From: Nereocystis luetkeana | Taxonomy: Eukaryota > Sar > Phaeophyceae > Laminariales > Laminariaceae | Length of the DNA: 64,000 nucleotides | Assembly (NCBI GenBank): GCA_031213475.1 | Contig: JARUPZ010000002.1 | Location: 11,724,466-11,788,465, forward strand | Direction: 5' to 3' | Shown: in pieces, positions 13,301 to 23,879 of the stretch | Position numbering within the stretch: the stretch's first letter is position 1 | Layout of the letters: every line of letters begins with the position of its first letter | Made by a program: the position numbers and the translations under genes | Notes under the pieces: generated by a model | What the model was told of the DNA's origin: nothing | Seen by the model: the letters and a program-made list of their open reading frames with translations, nothing else | Databases searched by the model: none

Positions 13301-16300
13301 CCCTATTTTGGTTACGGTTACCATGTCCCCCTCGTGGTAGGAAAAACGCGTGCGGCCCCGTTAGCTCGTGCCAGAAATCAGAGGCCAAAGTTGTGTTGTG
13401 CCGAGAAAATGCTGGGGGAGGGCGTGTGGCGTTTTCTCACCCCCCCCTTTTCATTATACCGCTACACCCCCGTTTCGAGGACAGAAATCGTCGAGTTATA
13501 TAGCCACGTATACGAGTGTAAGCCTGTTTTTATTACTGTTTTGCAGTAGTGGTCCCTCTATAGTGCTGGTATATATACATATGCGCCAGACAGCAATGCC
13601 GGCACTACTCAGCACACCTGCGGCGCTGATTAACTAAATCCCATGCGTATGTATGTGTCAAGCGATTCGCAGGCACTGTGTATAGCGGCAGCTGGCACTA
13701 GTCAACCAGCGCTGCAGAGTGACCACTGCTGTAGTTGGAAAGGGATTAAGGCTACGCCAGGGATCCCCGGGGGGGGGGGGGGGGGTCGCTCTCTACATTA
13801 CAGCAACTAGTTTACTGATACCGATAGGTGGCTCCTGGTGTCGGACAGGGGAGCGTATGTACTACAGTACTACGCATCATGTGGGCCGTTTCTGTCCCGC
13901 TTTCGGCCGCTTTTCGATCCCGACTCGTCTTATTTTGTTTTTGCTTCGCCGTCGTCCGATCCGGTCTGGGTACAGTTCGGGACGCCCGAGTCGGAGGTGT
14001 TGACAGCTTTCGCGTGGCGCGGGCGAGCCACGTCGGGGGTGTCCGGCGAGAGCGCGGAGGAGGGTGCGAAGTGGGTGGACACTCGTGGTCTCCTGAGCAA
14101 GATCGTGGACGTTTTCATGCGTGAGCCCACGGATAGCCTTTACCGCTTCTGGCTGGCGAGCTGCGTGGAGGCGTTTCTCCGGGGTGGGAGGTATAACCAA
14201 AAAAAAGGGCGGTGGGAGCGTGTGCTGGTTGCCTTTTGTTTGTTGTGGTGGGGGTAATTGGAGTTGGTGCACCCTCTGTGGCTTTTTGGGCGGGCGGGAG
14301 GGGGGGGGGGGAGGGGAGGGAGGACGAGGTATTCGAACAGGCATCCTTGTCTGTTTGTTTTTGTAAAGTTTCGTCTCTCTTGTGTATTGCGTCGACGTGG
14401 ACCCGACTTTGATTTGACTCGACCTGAAAGTATGCTTCTTACTGCTAAAATTATGGCACGCTGGACGTAAGTATGAAGACCGTTCAGGCACTGATATGAT
14501 GACCAAACGATCCTTACATGCCTTCCAGTGTGGCATCACTCTACTTTAGTTCCAAGGGGTTTAGTCTCCGAGCAGTGGGTTTTGTTCTGAAGGGGGTTGA
14601 GTTGGCGTGAATCGCCTTGAGTTGCCGTGGATTGCCTTGGATTGGGGCCACGAATGAACGCGGCGGACTGTTGATGCACCACAACGCACTGCTGCTGCTG
14701 CTGCCGGTACCATTGCTGTGAATGCTACTGCTGCTGTTGCTGCTGCTGTTGCTTCAGTTGCAGCTGTTGCTGCTGTACGATCGAGCCAAACTACTAGAAA
14801 TTCGACACGATGGTTCGGTCTTGTCTTTGGTGTATAGACGTGTACGACCGCCACTGTTTCTAGGCCCCATTCGTGTCGACTATTAATATGTCACGAGCGT
14901 CGCTGTAGGTTCGTTTCGGGGCGCCAGATCAGAAGTTGGAGCGCTTCGAAGGAGGCGGGCCGGGATGACCGACCGACCGACCGACGGATGAAATTCGGGA
15001 TAATCACACTGTTCCACGCGGAACGCGGGCCAATACCACTGTCCCACATAAAAGGCGGGCCAATCGCACTATCCCACGTTGAACGCGGTAATTTTTTTCG
15101 AGTTTTTACGACCGCAAATCCCTGCGTTTTTGCCTTCAGGCTGTAGCAGATGTCCGGACTGGCAGCAAGCTGCCTTCCGGGATCCTGCCACAGCTGCCGT
15201 ATTTCGCTTCAAAAGTGGGACTACCCTTTTTATTTTTTTGCCCACTCCCGTGCCTGATCCCCCCAGCTGTTGAGAGCAACCGTTGACTTTTGAGAGGATT
15301 TTTTTCAGGGTGCAGCGTAGCGTGCTGTGTCTGCCGGCGGGAGCAAAATGTGGCGACTCTTCTGCTTGCTCGCATTTTTTCCGTTCTCTGCTTTTTTTTG
15401 TTTTTCATATTTGGTACCGGGTACTTGGTTTCTCGATTCAGTGCGCGGGATGTTCGCGAGCGAGCGCCCCGCCCCCCCCCCCCCCCCCACCTCCCGAGAG
15501 CACTCAAGCCGAAGAGGCTCAAAGGGGGGGGATGATGTTCCTGCCGCGCCGCAGTCAGTGTGGTTTTTCGTGCATGTACATACGTGCGGTGCTTTACGGA
15601 GGAAGCCCGTCTGCGTGTCATAGTTGTGCTCTGTTGTGGTTCCGTTGTGTTTTGTTTTATTTCGTGTTGCGCTATGTTTTGTTTCGTTATTCATGTTTGT
15701 TACGCACCAGGTACTTGTTCTTTACCGCGAGTTTTTTTCGGCCCTTGCGTGTTGATTTCCCCGATTTTTGACCAATCGCTGGTGTATTGCTGTGTGTGTT
15801 TTTTTCGCTGTTACGTTCCCGTTCCCTTGTGCTCTGTTATTCATTTATTTATTTTGTGGCGCTCGCGTCAATGGCAGCAAGCAAGAGCAGCTGTTCATCT
15901 CGGGCGGCGGGCTGCTCCCGCACCTCGTGAAGGAGATCACCTCGGACGGCATCTGGTGCACCGGGTCGTTGCAGACCGCGTTTGACCTGCTCGGAGAGCT
16001 GTGCAAGGGAAACCGAGAGGTATGGAGAGCATACGGACGGATGGTTTGTATTTGCATCATGTCGTGCCTGCGGCCTCGTGTCCTGTGTCGCCTCCCGAAG
16101 ATAGTTATTTGTGGCCTTACGTACCCCCTTTGCGTCGGGAACACGAGATAGTGCAGGCAGGGGCCTCCTATTCTATCTTTTCGCCTGCTAAAAAAGCGCG
16201 TCGTTGGTTTGTTGTACGTATCGCCCACTTTGTCTCGGGGGCAGGGTATGCTGTTAGTAATAGTACACACGGGTCAGGTACTTACGCACGGCACACGGAG

Positions 16301-19300
16301 CCGCGGAATGAGGTTTGGCCGTGGGCGCTGCTTGGGTGTGTGCCTGCCTTGCTTGCCTTGCTTGTCTTGCTTGGTTTGCTTGCTTGGTGTGCTTGCTTGG
16401 TGTGCTTGTTTTGTGATTCACTTGCTCTGCGTGCTTGGTTTGCTTGCTTTGTGCCTTGCTTGTTGTGCCTGCTTGCCGTGTTTGCTTTGTGTCTGGCTTG
16501 CTGTGCTGTGCTTGCTTGCTGTGCTGTGCTTGCTTGCTGTGCTGTGCTTGCTTGCTGTGCTTGTTTGCTGTGCTGTGCTTGCTTGCTGTGCTTGCTTGCT
16601 GCGCTTGCTTGCTGTACTTGCTTGCTGTGCTTTCTTGCTGCGCTTGCCTGCTGCGCTTGCTTGCTGTGTTTGCCGGCTGTGCTAGCTAGGTTGCTTTGCT
16701 CGTCTGCTGTGATCGCTTGCTGTGCTAGCTTTGCTTGCTGTCGAGAAGGTAGAGAGGCGCCTTCGCACGAGATGGGGGGAGGGGAGGGGAGGAGAGGGGA
16801 AGGGGGGGGGGCTGCCGTACAAGGGCTGGTGTAGGCGCGATTCGTGTTTGTCGGCAGAAGTCAATCGGCAGCATTTACTCGGGCCCGTGTTGGTGTTGGT
16901 GTCGCGTTTCGTCAGTGGTCGATACGGAAAATAGTGTGTTTCGATCGGTGCAATGGAGTGAGTAGCCCTGTCTGAAACCAGAGGTGGTGGACTCCAACAC
17001 CGAGCGCCAAACAGCCGACGATGCTTTATTTTTGCTCGAAAGCGCCAAGCGCAAGGTCGCTATTTTTTTACCATATCGCCTACAACACCAAAAAAAGAAC
17101 TCTCTGCTATAGAACGCCGACCTGTTTCTCTCCATTGATTGTTCTTGTTCGTTGTTTCGTGCGTGCCCGTGCCCCGTGTACACCCGCGCACGTCTTCTTC
17201 TTTTTTTTTTCAAGGTTCTCGAGATGCTGGAGGCGAGCATGTCCCAGAAACAGATGCGCCGCTTCCTGGAAGTGATGGTGGACAACTTGGTGGACAGCAA
17301 CGTGTTCATGCGGTCCCTTGTCCTGTCTGTGGAGCACAGCACCTTCCGGCAGGAGTTCCGGCGCGAGTGGGCTCCGCCGCCGCGCAGGGCGCCGCCGCGG
17401 CCCTCCGTTGTCGACGCTGAGGGCAGGGGAGACGTGAGCTTTGACAGAGGTTGTGGTGGTGATGGTGGTGGCGAGCGGGACGGTGGAGAGGAAGAAGAGG
17501 AGGAAGAGGAAGAGCCTTGCTATCTCGGACACACGTGGTTCGATGTGCAACCGCAAGAGGTGAAGAGCGCCTTTTTGGCGGGGGGCGAGCAGGAGGAGGA
17601 GGAGGGTAGGGAGGAAGAGAAAATGGAGAGCCAGACCGCCGGCGGCGAAAGCGAGGCGTCGAGCACCCCGAGAATCGTGTTGGGCCTCGCATGGCTACGA
17701 GATAGCGATGGCACCGCCGCCGCCGCGAGCGGGAGGAGCAGCGGCGGCGGTGGCAGTGGTGGTGGTGGCCGTGGGTCAGGCTGCAGGACGGGGGAGCGCA
17801 AAGAGAATGCCAAGGATAAGACGAGCTCCGACAGAAGCGCAGGCTCTTCGATGCCAGCGCCGGCGGCACACCGAGGAGAGGGCGGGTTTGTAGCGTCGCA
17901 GAAGGCAGTAGCGCACAAGGAGGGGAAGGGGAGGGAGGGTGAAGCGGAGGAAGTGCCCACCCTTCTCCAGGGCTTCCTGAGGCAGAACACCGCCCAGTTG
18001 GTGCGAGACCTCATGTGCGTCGTCAACTTGGAGACAATAAACCACGAGAACATCTGCTGTCTGAACACGGCGGTGCTCATCCTTATCTTCGCCGATCGAC
18101 GCGGACAGTTAGCTCAGGTGAGAGGAACTTTTATTTCCTGTTGATATTACTCGTGGAGTGGGAGGAGGTCCGGGCGTTATCCCCAGTAGAACTGCACACC
18201 CACACACCGACGTTTTTTTTTACCAAATTACTTGGAAATAGCGTGGGATAAAAAATATACCTAGTGAAAGGGTTGTGGGAGTCGGGTGGGTACGTTTCTA
18301 TTACGGGGGACCATAGTTAACAGGACCTATGGTACACTTAAAAACCTTTATGTTTAACCATTTTTACCAACAATATTTGGTCCTGTTAACTATGGCCCCC
18401 CGTAATAGGAAGAGGGAAGACACGGCCGAGGAATTTTGGATGTAGGGCGTGGGTGGGGGTATTCCGGCGGTTTTGACTCGTGTTGGGCTTTGCATCGGCA
18501 TCCCGCGGCGTGCATGCACGTGTGTAACAAGATTGGTGGGGGGGGGGGGGGGGGTGAGGGCATGTTGGCGGCAGTTCTTTGTCGCTCTCTCTCTGCGGGT
18601 GGTTTTGCCACTTACCAGATATTGAACACAATGGCTGACGTACCCTGCGTATTACTACGAGACAAAGCGGACTATAACGCTCACGCTAGCTCTGTAAAGC
18701 CTGGCCCAATCAAACTTTTACGGCTTTACCAATGAAACATTGATAGTTGGTCTCCGAATACCGCGAGTGGTAAGCTGCACTTCTTTTTCTCTCTCTCCGT
18801 GTGTCTGTTGCCAAATCTCTCGGCGCCCGCGATCGGGCTTGGTAGCATGGCTGGCGCCACTCTTATATTCTGTGTGCCACGCCTGTTCTGTTTGACCTGG
18901 AGGGCACGCGCTGTGTGCACGCTTGTTGAGGACGCTGTTGGAGCACGCTCGTGGAGCACCCGAGGTACCTACGACCTTATGGTCGGGAAGAGCGGCCGCA
19001 CAGGTTGCGCCGGCAGGGAGCTACCCTGTCGTCCGTTGATGAGAACCAGGCAGCCTGTACCCTTGTAGTGTACTATACAAGTATGTGTCAAGAATGGCCT
19101 GTGTGGAACAAAAAATGTAACGAAAACTCGAACTCGACCCGTCGGCCACCGCCCCCTCGCTTCCCAACTGGCCCTTTGCTCCCACCAACGTATCTACCGG
19201 ATATGTCTGCGCGCGCGAAGGAGCGTTTACAATTCCCGGGACAACGCATTGCATCCCCCCCCCCCCCCCCCCCTCGCCCCACCCACCCACCCACCTCTGC

Positions 19301-19944
19301 CCCCTATCCCCCTCTCCACCGCTGCCCCCCCCCCCCTCCATTCCTCTGCCGCCGCGAATACCCACCAAACCATACCAACTGCTGTCTATGCACAGGTCCT
19401 GGAAGAGGTCAGGAAGCTCCCCGCGGGGAGAGGGGTGTCGCGAGAGGCGGAAATAATATCGGAGTTGGACCTGGACGGGCCGGGGCCGGGGCTAGGCGAC
19501 GACGACCGGCGCGGCGAAGCTCCCGCGGCGGTGACGGAGAGAGACTGGCCTTTCGACAGCACCAGAGACCGCCGACCCGCCGACGCGCCAGGCGGTGGTG
19601 GCAGCGGTGGCGGTGGCAGCGGCGGGGGTGGAAGCACCAGTGGGGGTGGGGGCGGGGGCGGGGGCGGGGGCGGGGTAGGGGAGCCGGTTGCCCAGGACGG
19701 ACCGGCCGTTCTGTGCGGCTTCAGGCGCCTGCTGTGGTTCTGGGGCGAGTATTACCTCCGGGGCGGCCGCGACCGCTTGAGCCTGGAATTCTCGACGCAC
19801 GTGAAGTTTTGGGCGTGGAAGAGGGTCATTAGGCTGCTTTGCGCCGACGACGGCAGCCCGACGGCGCTCGCGGACGCGCCGCTACGCCTCCCGCGCTCCC
19901 CGTACGATGTCGTCCGGCGCCCCTCCCACGTGCAACGGCAATAG
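1310..19944 (+). CDS. TRPC4AP: TRPC4AP/TRUSS homologue (DUF3689-type family), 13 exons, 5' incomplete
   Basis: In animals TRPC4AP is the substrate receptor of a Cul4-DDB1 ubiquitin ligase and a TNF-receptor/TRPC scaffold; ligase-receptor function here is inferred from the family. Exons in matching phase: 1310-1382, 1756-1892, 2711-2798, 3462-3628, 3926-4083, 8324-8513, 9490-10144, 11645-11874, 12874-12940, 13976-14190, 15878-16019, 17215-18117, 19396-19944 (stop TAG). Family landmarks in order are GGPDLLVE joined to VLMRP, DEVPNLSSL-like GEVPQLHSL, VLFVLCTLLG, CDCNPESALRVQYLRLVHNF, YRFWLASCVEAFLRGG, FDLLGELCKGN, LVDSNVFMRSLVLS, INHENICCLNTAVLIL and a WFWGEYYL/WKRVIRLL C-terminus. About 1190 residues are visible against roughly 800 in human. 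The excess is Gly/Ala/Glu-rich insertions in exons 7, 12 and 13. Least certain are the exon 1 start, exon 6 (weak similarity) and exon 9 (67 bp). Confidence 0.9.
4405..4800 (-). repeat. tRNA-related SINE-like copy A
   Basis: Read on the - strand, the segment around 4596-4665 resembles the tRNA-like part of the copies at 5395-5712 and 6695-7062. It is an A-box-like GTGGTAGCTTGGCGGGTAGA followed about 40 bases later by a degraded B-box region. This is the most diverged of three aligned copies in the same intron. Its identity as a Pol III-derived SINE is inferred from the other copies. Confidence 0.45.
5395..5712 (-). repeat. tRNA-related SINE-like copy B
   Basis: On the - strand this copy reads GTGGCTGGCTTGGCGGGTAG (A-box-like) and then AGGGTTCAATTCCCATCAT (good B box), within 5500-5580. 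A T-rich stretch follows (A run at 5491-5500 on +). It aligns along its length with copies A and C, including the flanking GGACCAGTGACTTG-like and GAAGCCAAGACGGCCG sequences. The internal Pol III promoter layout supports a tRNA-derived SINE. It is not a functional tRNA, because no acceptor stem can be formed around these boxes. Confidence 0.6.
6695..7062 (-). repeat. tRNA-related SINE-like copy C
   Basis: On the - strand, 6838-6915 reads GTGGCTGGTGGGTTTACAAC (A-box-like) followed by CATGGGTTCAGCTCCCATC (B box). It is the third aligned member of the family in this intron, lying in the same orientation as the other two. The shared orientation and shared flanks suggest the copies multiplied by local duplication of a larger unit rather than by three independent insertions. 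Confidence 0.6.
9041..9145. mobile_element. Hairpin MITE-like element, family B, copy 1
   Basis: The element is an imperfect palindrome. It opens GTTAACCCTTTGAGGACCGC and closes CCAAAAGGGTTATTAAC, with inner arms CGGTCCCGTTTTGGGGGCAAA and TTTGTCCCCAAAACGGGACTG around a short AT-rich loop. Two related palindromes occur at 13190-13280 and 22288-22374. It lies in the intron before TRPC4AP-homologue exon 7. No ORF is present, consistent with a non-autonomous element. Confidence 0.7.
13076..13191. mobile_element. MITE-like element, family A, copy 1
   Basis: A roughly 115 bp element with terminal inverted repeats: left TATTACGGGGGACC, right GGCCCCCCGAAATA. The interior contains TTTTTACCATCAATATTTGGTCC and an ACCAGGTATATATTTC segment. 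Copies are at 18299-18407, 23659-23768 and 33635-33751. It lies in the TRPC4AP-homologue intron between exons 9 and 10 and directly abuts a family B hairpin, so one probably inserted beside or into the other. Confidence 0.7.
13190..13280. mobile_element. Hairpin MITE-like element, family B, copy 2
   Basis: Inverted arms CAGTCCCGTTTTGGGGACAA (from 13199) and TTCGTCCCCAAAACGGGACTG (to about 13262) enclose a loop of about 20 bases. The right flank is CTAAAGGGGTTAAG, like the outer repeat of copy 1, while the left outer repeat is missing where family A copy 1 adjoins. It is the best-preserved inner hairpin of the family. Confidence 0.7.
16320..16745 (+). repeat. TGCT/TGTGC-rich degenerate microsatellite
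   Basis: About 420 bases consist almost entirely of GCTTGCTTG, CTTGCTGTGC and related 4-9 base units, in the intron between TRPC4AP-homologue exons 11 and 12. It opens all three + frames as Cys/Leu/Ala-rich pseudo-proteins, which should not be taken as genes. The repeat is followed by a GGGGA-rich tract near 16770-16815. Confidence 0.85.
18299..18407. mobile_element. MITE-like element, family A, copy 2
   Basis: The termini are TATTACGGGGGACCATAG on the left and CTATGGCCCCCCGTAATA on the right, an almost perfect inverted repeat. Second-tier inverted arms TTAACAGGACC and GGTCCTGTTAA lie just inside. It lies in the last intron of the TRPC4AP homologue (18118-19395). This is the cleanest copy for defining the family ends. 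Confidence 0.8.
18536..18555 (+). repeat. Poly(G) tract
   Basis: An essentially uninterrupted run of about 18 G residues in the last intron of the TRPC4AP homologue. Comparable G or C runs of 14-30 bases recur in the window, for example at 3391-3406, 13770-13784, 19254-19273, 26041-26070, 28544-28569, 32882-32908, 36928-36942, 37662-37685 and 51082-51097. Nearly all are in introns or intergenic DNA. Their exact length is likely to be unreliable in any assembly. Confidence 0.8.
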
Positions 19945-21530
19945 CGTTTAGAAACCTCGAGTAGGATAGAGGGGGACCACGTGGACAGGTGTGGTGACGC
20001 TTTTGTAAGACCGATTCCCGCCAAGGGTCGGTTAGTTTCTGTAGGTGGTGGATTGGGTTGGGGTTGGGTTGGGTTGGGTTTGGTTTGGTCTGGATTGGGT
20101 TGGGTTGGGTTTTGGCGGCTGTGCGGGGCGCGTGACAGCACGCTTGGGGAGCCGAGAATGGCCTACCGCAAGAAAGGGTTGCTTCCGCTTTGCGTTGCTT
20201 TTGCCTTCGCTTTCGCTTTCGCATTCGAGGCCTCCAGATTTGGTCGTTTGGTCGTAGAAAAAGCCGTGCGCTGCGAACGAGCAGGGGAGGGGAGAGGAGG
20301 AGGGGGTGCCCCGTGTGTGTGTGTTTTTCTTTTTGCTCGGTAGTCGATGAAAAACGGTCTTGTTGTGCTGCCTTTGGCGGTTTTACGACTGAGCAAGACC
20401 AAAAGGTATATCACACGCCAAGGTAGTCGGTCGAGCCTGTTAGCAGAGAGTGGACGTGTTTTTTTTTTCGTGGCGCTCGGGCAGGTTGTTGCCCGAGTAT
20501 TTTTTGTTTCCCCCCGGTGTCTGTTGACTGCTAGCGTCATCAGTGCTTCTACTGTTTGTGCCCTACGTTTGCGAGTGTGTAGGCTTTTGCTTCTGCGTGA
20601 AAATGTCATTTGTTTTTCTGCGTTGGCTTTATAAGGAGAGGCGGAGATTTTCTGCGTTTTTTTTTATTGGGGGGGGGGGGGGGTGTTGTTTTCTGTTTTG
20701 CGTTGACGGCGGCAAAAACTTCTTCCTGCGAGAGAGAGAGAGTACGTGCGGTAGGTACCATATGGGTGTATTTTTTTCGGTTTCTGTTTTTTTTTTGTTT
20801 TAGGCGTTTTTACCACAAGGTATGGCGGTAGATTTGGTGTTGACGCTATAACCAAGGAACACACGCACGCACGTACGCGCAACGAGGGGGGTTGAGGAAG
20901 CAGTCTTACGGCCTTGCCTTGATCAGCAGCAGCAGTCTCATTCCAACAGCAGCAGCAGCAGCAGCAGTGTGGAATGCCGTTGGGTCATACCTGGTAGTAA
21001 CCTACGACTGGCTTGTATTCGTTTTTTTTTCTCTCAGCGTAGCAAAATGGCGTTCAGACGCAGGGGTAGCGAATGGCGTGCAGACGGAGGGTGAAGGAGC
21101 GGAAGGTGCACGGCGCCTACAGTAGCATGTGTGCCGTGGTTGCCGCCATGGCCTGCCTTTTACCAATCCTGTTTTTGTTTTTTTATGATTTCTTTCGGGT
21201 TTTTTTTTCTTCTTCTTTTTCGTCTTCTCGGTCTCCTTGCCTTGTTTTGTTTTGTTTTGTTTTTTTCTGTACTTTTAGTCTATTTTGTATATGTATTTCT
21301 TTATTTCCCTTTTGGTTTCGTCTCCTCTAGTCGTGGCTGTTCGCTCGTGTGCCCGGGGTTGGAGACTTGAGTCAATGTCATTTATTGATTACTACTCATG
21401 TTCCTGATGCTTTTTTTTCCCCTGTCGCCAGCGGCTGGCTGTGTGCGTGGGGGTCGAGCGGTGCTCAAAATTGTCAGTTTGCTCGGGGAGACATTTTCAT
21501 GCTCATGCTTTCCACTCGCGCTGGTAGGCC
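19945..21530. other. Region downstream of the TRPC4AP homologue, no gene seen
   Basis: This begins the gap between the convergent TRPC4AP and CPSF2 homologues. It contains a GGGTT-type satellite at about 20045-20118, a CTTTCG/CTTTGC run near 20200-20225, a poly(G) run at 20668-20683, a CAG run near 20950-20968 and T-rich sequence at 21178-21310. Several short ORFs are translations of these repeats and show no family resemblance. No canonical AATAAA could be tied to the TRPC4AP transcript end. Confidence 0.5.
20045..20118 (+). repeat. GGGTT-type pentanucleotide satellite
   Basis: Repeated GGATTGGGTTGGGGTTGGGTT units with period mostly five. A second array of the same motif lies at 35427-35500 in a CPSF2 intron, and a complementary-style ACCGA array at about 28980-29525. 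This is not the TTAGGG telomere repeat. Confidence 0.8.
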
Positions 21531-21534
21531 CAAG

Positions 21535-21875
21535 AAACCCGAAAGGAATATACCGGGGAGATACCTTTTTCTGTCACGGTACGAGTATACCGATGGTTTT
21601 GACGCCGGTGGACAGTAGAAAATCATCTTACGGCCCAAGCACCCGAAAATAAGGGAGATACCGGGAGTTCCGTTTCTATGTCACAGTACATGCCGTTTTC
21701 TGTCGAACTGTCTGCCCGTTTTAATCCGAAAAAATCGCGATTAGAACGGTATATCGGTGATTTTGATGCCAGTTGATAGTAGAAAATCCGCTCAAGGCCC
21801 GAGAAAAACACACAGCGAGATCCCTGGATATACCGTTTTCTAGCACGGTACATACCGTTTCCTGTATACGCCTCA
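21535..21875 (+). repeat. Degenerate tandem repeat of about 160 bp
   Basis: Two diverged direct copies share ATACCG-TGGTTTTGACGCCGGT, then GTAGAAAATC and a GGAGATACC-like end. The first begins near 21590 and the second near 21751, with a partial third at 21840-21870 carrying the ATACCGTTTTCT signature. A similar ATACCGTTTTCTGTT occurs at 22382-22396. No ORF or terminal repeats were recognised. Confidence 0.5.
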
Positions 21876-22287
21876 AAACCCCCAAAAAAACGGAGGTCCC
21901 GTTACAATCTGGGAGAAAGGATCTTTAGGTTGGTAGGCAGTTTAGGTATTTTGATTCCTGTTGGGATCAAGGTACGGGGGAAGACCCTACCCAACCCCTG
22001 ACTCTAACCCTAACCCCAAACCGCAGCCTAAACGGGCCAAAAGGGGCCACAATCGAACCAAGAAATTTCTCAATTGCGGACGACGATTCAGTGCTGACCG
22101 CGCTGCGCAATTTTCAAGTCGAAAGCACCCCTAAAGTTCCCTTCTCCGAGATTGCAAAACCTGCTAAAAAAAGTTGCTCGAACCGAATCGTGAGTATTCA
22201 TAAAAAAATGATTCGGAGTCGTGGCATGAACATCAGCAGAAGTGGTAGACAGCAGAATCTTCGGGAATATTCGTCATAAGAAAAGAG

Positions 22288-22374
22288 GGGAAACTGCAGT
22301 CTCAATTTGGGGACAATCCACTCAAATTTCAAGTACTTTGTCCCCAAATCGGGACTGCGGTTCTAAAAGGGTAA
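22288..22374. mobile_element. Hairpin MITE-like element, family B, copy 3
   Basis: Inverted arms CTGCAGTCTCAATTTGGGGA and TCCCCAAATCGGGACTGCGG enclose an AT-rich loop, and the right end CTAAAAGGGTAAAACC matches the outer repeat of copies 1 and 2. It is more diverged than the other two copies. It lies in the gap between the TRPC4AP and CPSF2 homologues. Confidence 0.6.
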
Positions 22375-22494
22375 AACCCGGTATACCGTTTTCTGTTGAG
22401 CGGGCTCACGACCCCCGAAAACTTTTTGCTCCAATGTGATGGTATTATTTTACCTACTACTATCAATAACTGGTACCTGGTACTGAGCTATGAG

Positions 22495-22830
22495 GGTAAA
22501 AGATCGATCGATTACGCAGCCCAGGCTAATACTTGAAACATTCTCCCCCCCTTCTGAACGGCGGGGTCTTTGGGGCGCCGGTTCCGTATACGGCCGTACG
22601 CTGACCTGCCCACTTCATTTCAATACCTGAGGAACCAGGGGGGTGTGTTTTTTGGGACGCACGCGCAAGCGTTTCTGTCAAAGGAACGGTCGAAGTAAGA
22701 TTTGAACCCGTGTCCTGCCGACGACGCCGAATGTGATGGTATTTACCTGCTAAGCTATAGGGGTAAAAGATCGATCGATTGCCCAGCCCAGGATAATCCT
22801 TGTAACACCAACCAATCAGCGTCAACAGAA
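22495..22830 (-). repeat. tRNA-derived SINE-like element, second family, copy 1
   Basis: On the - strand the element reads CCCAGCCC/GGGCTGGGCAATCGATCG, then TATAGCTTAGCAGGTAAATA (A box) and CACGGGTTCAAATCTTACTT (B box), within about 22690-22790. A body follows containing CTGGTTCCTCAGGTATTG and GTACGGCCGTATACGG, and then a second GGGCTGCGTAATCGATCGAT module. A related element lies at about 53935-54180 on the + strand. The A-box/B-box spacing fits a Pol III SINE promoter; no intact tRNA fold is evident. Confidence 0.6.
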
Positions 22831-23658
22831 AAAAAGGTTCTGAGTGTGCGTCATTTTTCATTAACTTTGCGTACGCACTCAAGAGACCTAGCTTGCCACA
22901 CGCAGCTCTGCTCTCAGCATCCTCGATGACCGCTTGAAGTGTAAACGGACCGCTTTTTTCCCGGTGTGTGTGTGAGTGTGTTTTCCCGCGCCCCGGACAC
23001 TGAGCAGTCCCGCTTCCTCTCGGTCGGGAGTCGCGACTTGTCCACGATGCAACAGGTCGCGGACGTTGCACATCGCTCTCGTTGCTATTTGCCGGGTGGC
23101 CCCGTCCATGTATGTACTGATAAATCAGATGTGACACCACGTATTTTATACCTGCTACTACAGATTACGTACAGTAGTATCGTGAAAAGAAAGGCATCGC
23201 TGGTACTACTGCACAATGCGATATGGAGTAGTACTGGACTTCAGAATGGTCATGGGATAGCCGTAGTATTAGAAGCCCTGCAACACTCAAAGAGTATCCC
23301 CGGGGCTCTGAAGTTTCCCTTGCAGTACAACAATGGTTAGGATAGCCGATAGGAGAAGAGTAGGCGAGCGCCTGAGGAAGAGGTTCCTCGGAGAAGTTTC
23401 TTTATCCGTCTAGAGGGATAATAGAATAATGAGGGCAGAGTGAGTGGGCTTGGTGCCTTGAATGCTCCTATCGAATCACTCTCAAACTCTCCCTTCCATA
23501 TCTCGTCATGAAGAAGACTACTACCACAGCACAAGAAGTCTCCTGAACATGAGAAGCTGCCTCCCTAGCCATTTCAGATTGTTCCTGAGTTCCATTCCCT
23601 GACCCCGATACTCGGGGCTCAACTACAGCAAGGAGCGTTTCGTGTTCATTTTGTGCAC

Positions 23659-23768
23659 TATTACGGGAGACCATAGTAAATAGGACCAGATATTGTTGGG
23701 AAAAATAGCAGCATATATAGATTTTTGTATGTACCGTAGGTCCCATTTACTATGGCCCCCCGTAGTGC
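23659..23768. mobile_element. MITE-like element, family A, copy 3
   Basis: The ends are CTATTACGGGAGACCATAG and CTATGGCCCCCCGTAGTG, with inner AAATAGGACC and GGTCCCATTT. Its interior runs in the opposite orientation to copies 1, 2 and 4 (ATATTGTTGGGAAAAAT is the complement of their ATTTTTACCAACAATAT). It lies in the TRPC4AP-CPSF2 gap. Confidence 0.75.
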
Positions 23769-23879
23769 TATTAATACCAGGTACGACCCGTATTTGACAA
23801 CACCAGTATTTATTTATAGTTGTGTGGTCATCTCTGCCTCTGGTTTGTTTTCTCCACCACCAGCATAAACACATTTAAT

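Noticed and set aside
16320..16834. Long Cys/Leu/Ala-rich ORFs in several + frames
   Set aside because: They are translations of a GCTTGCTT/CTTGCTGTGC microsatellite inside a TRPC4AP-homologue intron; all frames are open for the same reason.
17306..18080. Long - strand ORFs
   Set aside because: They are antisense shadows of TRPC4AP-homologue exon 12 (17215-18117).
21590..21870. CRISPR array
   Set aside because: The repeats are long (about 160 bp), diverged and few; the genome is eukaryotic.
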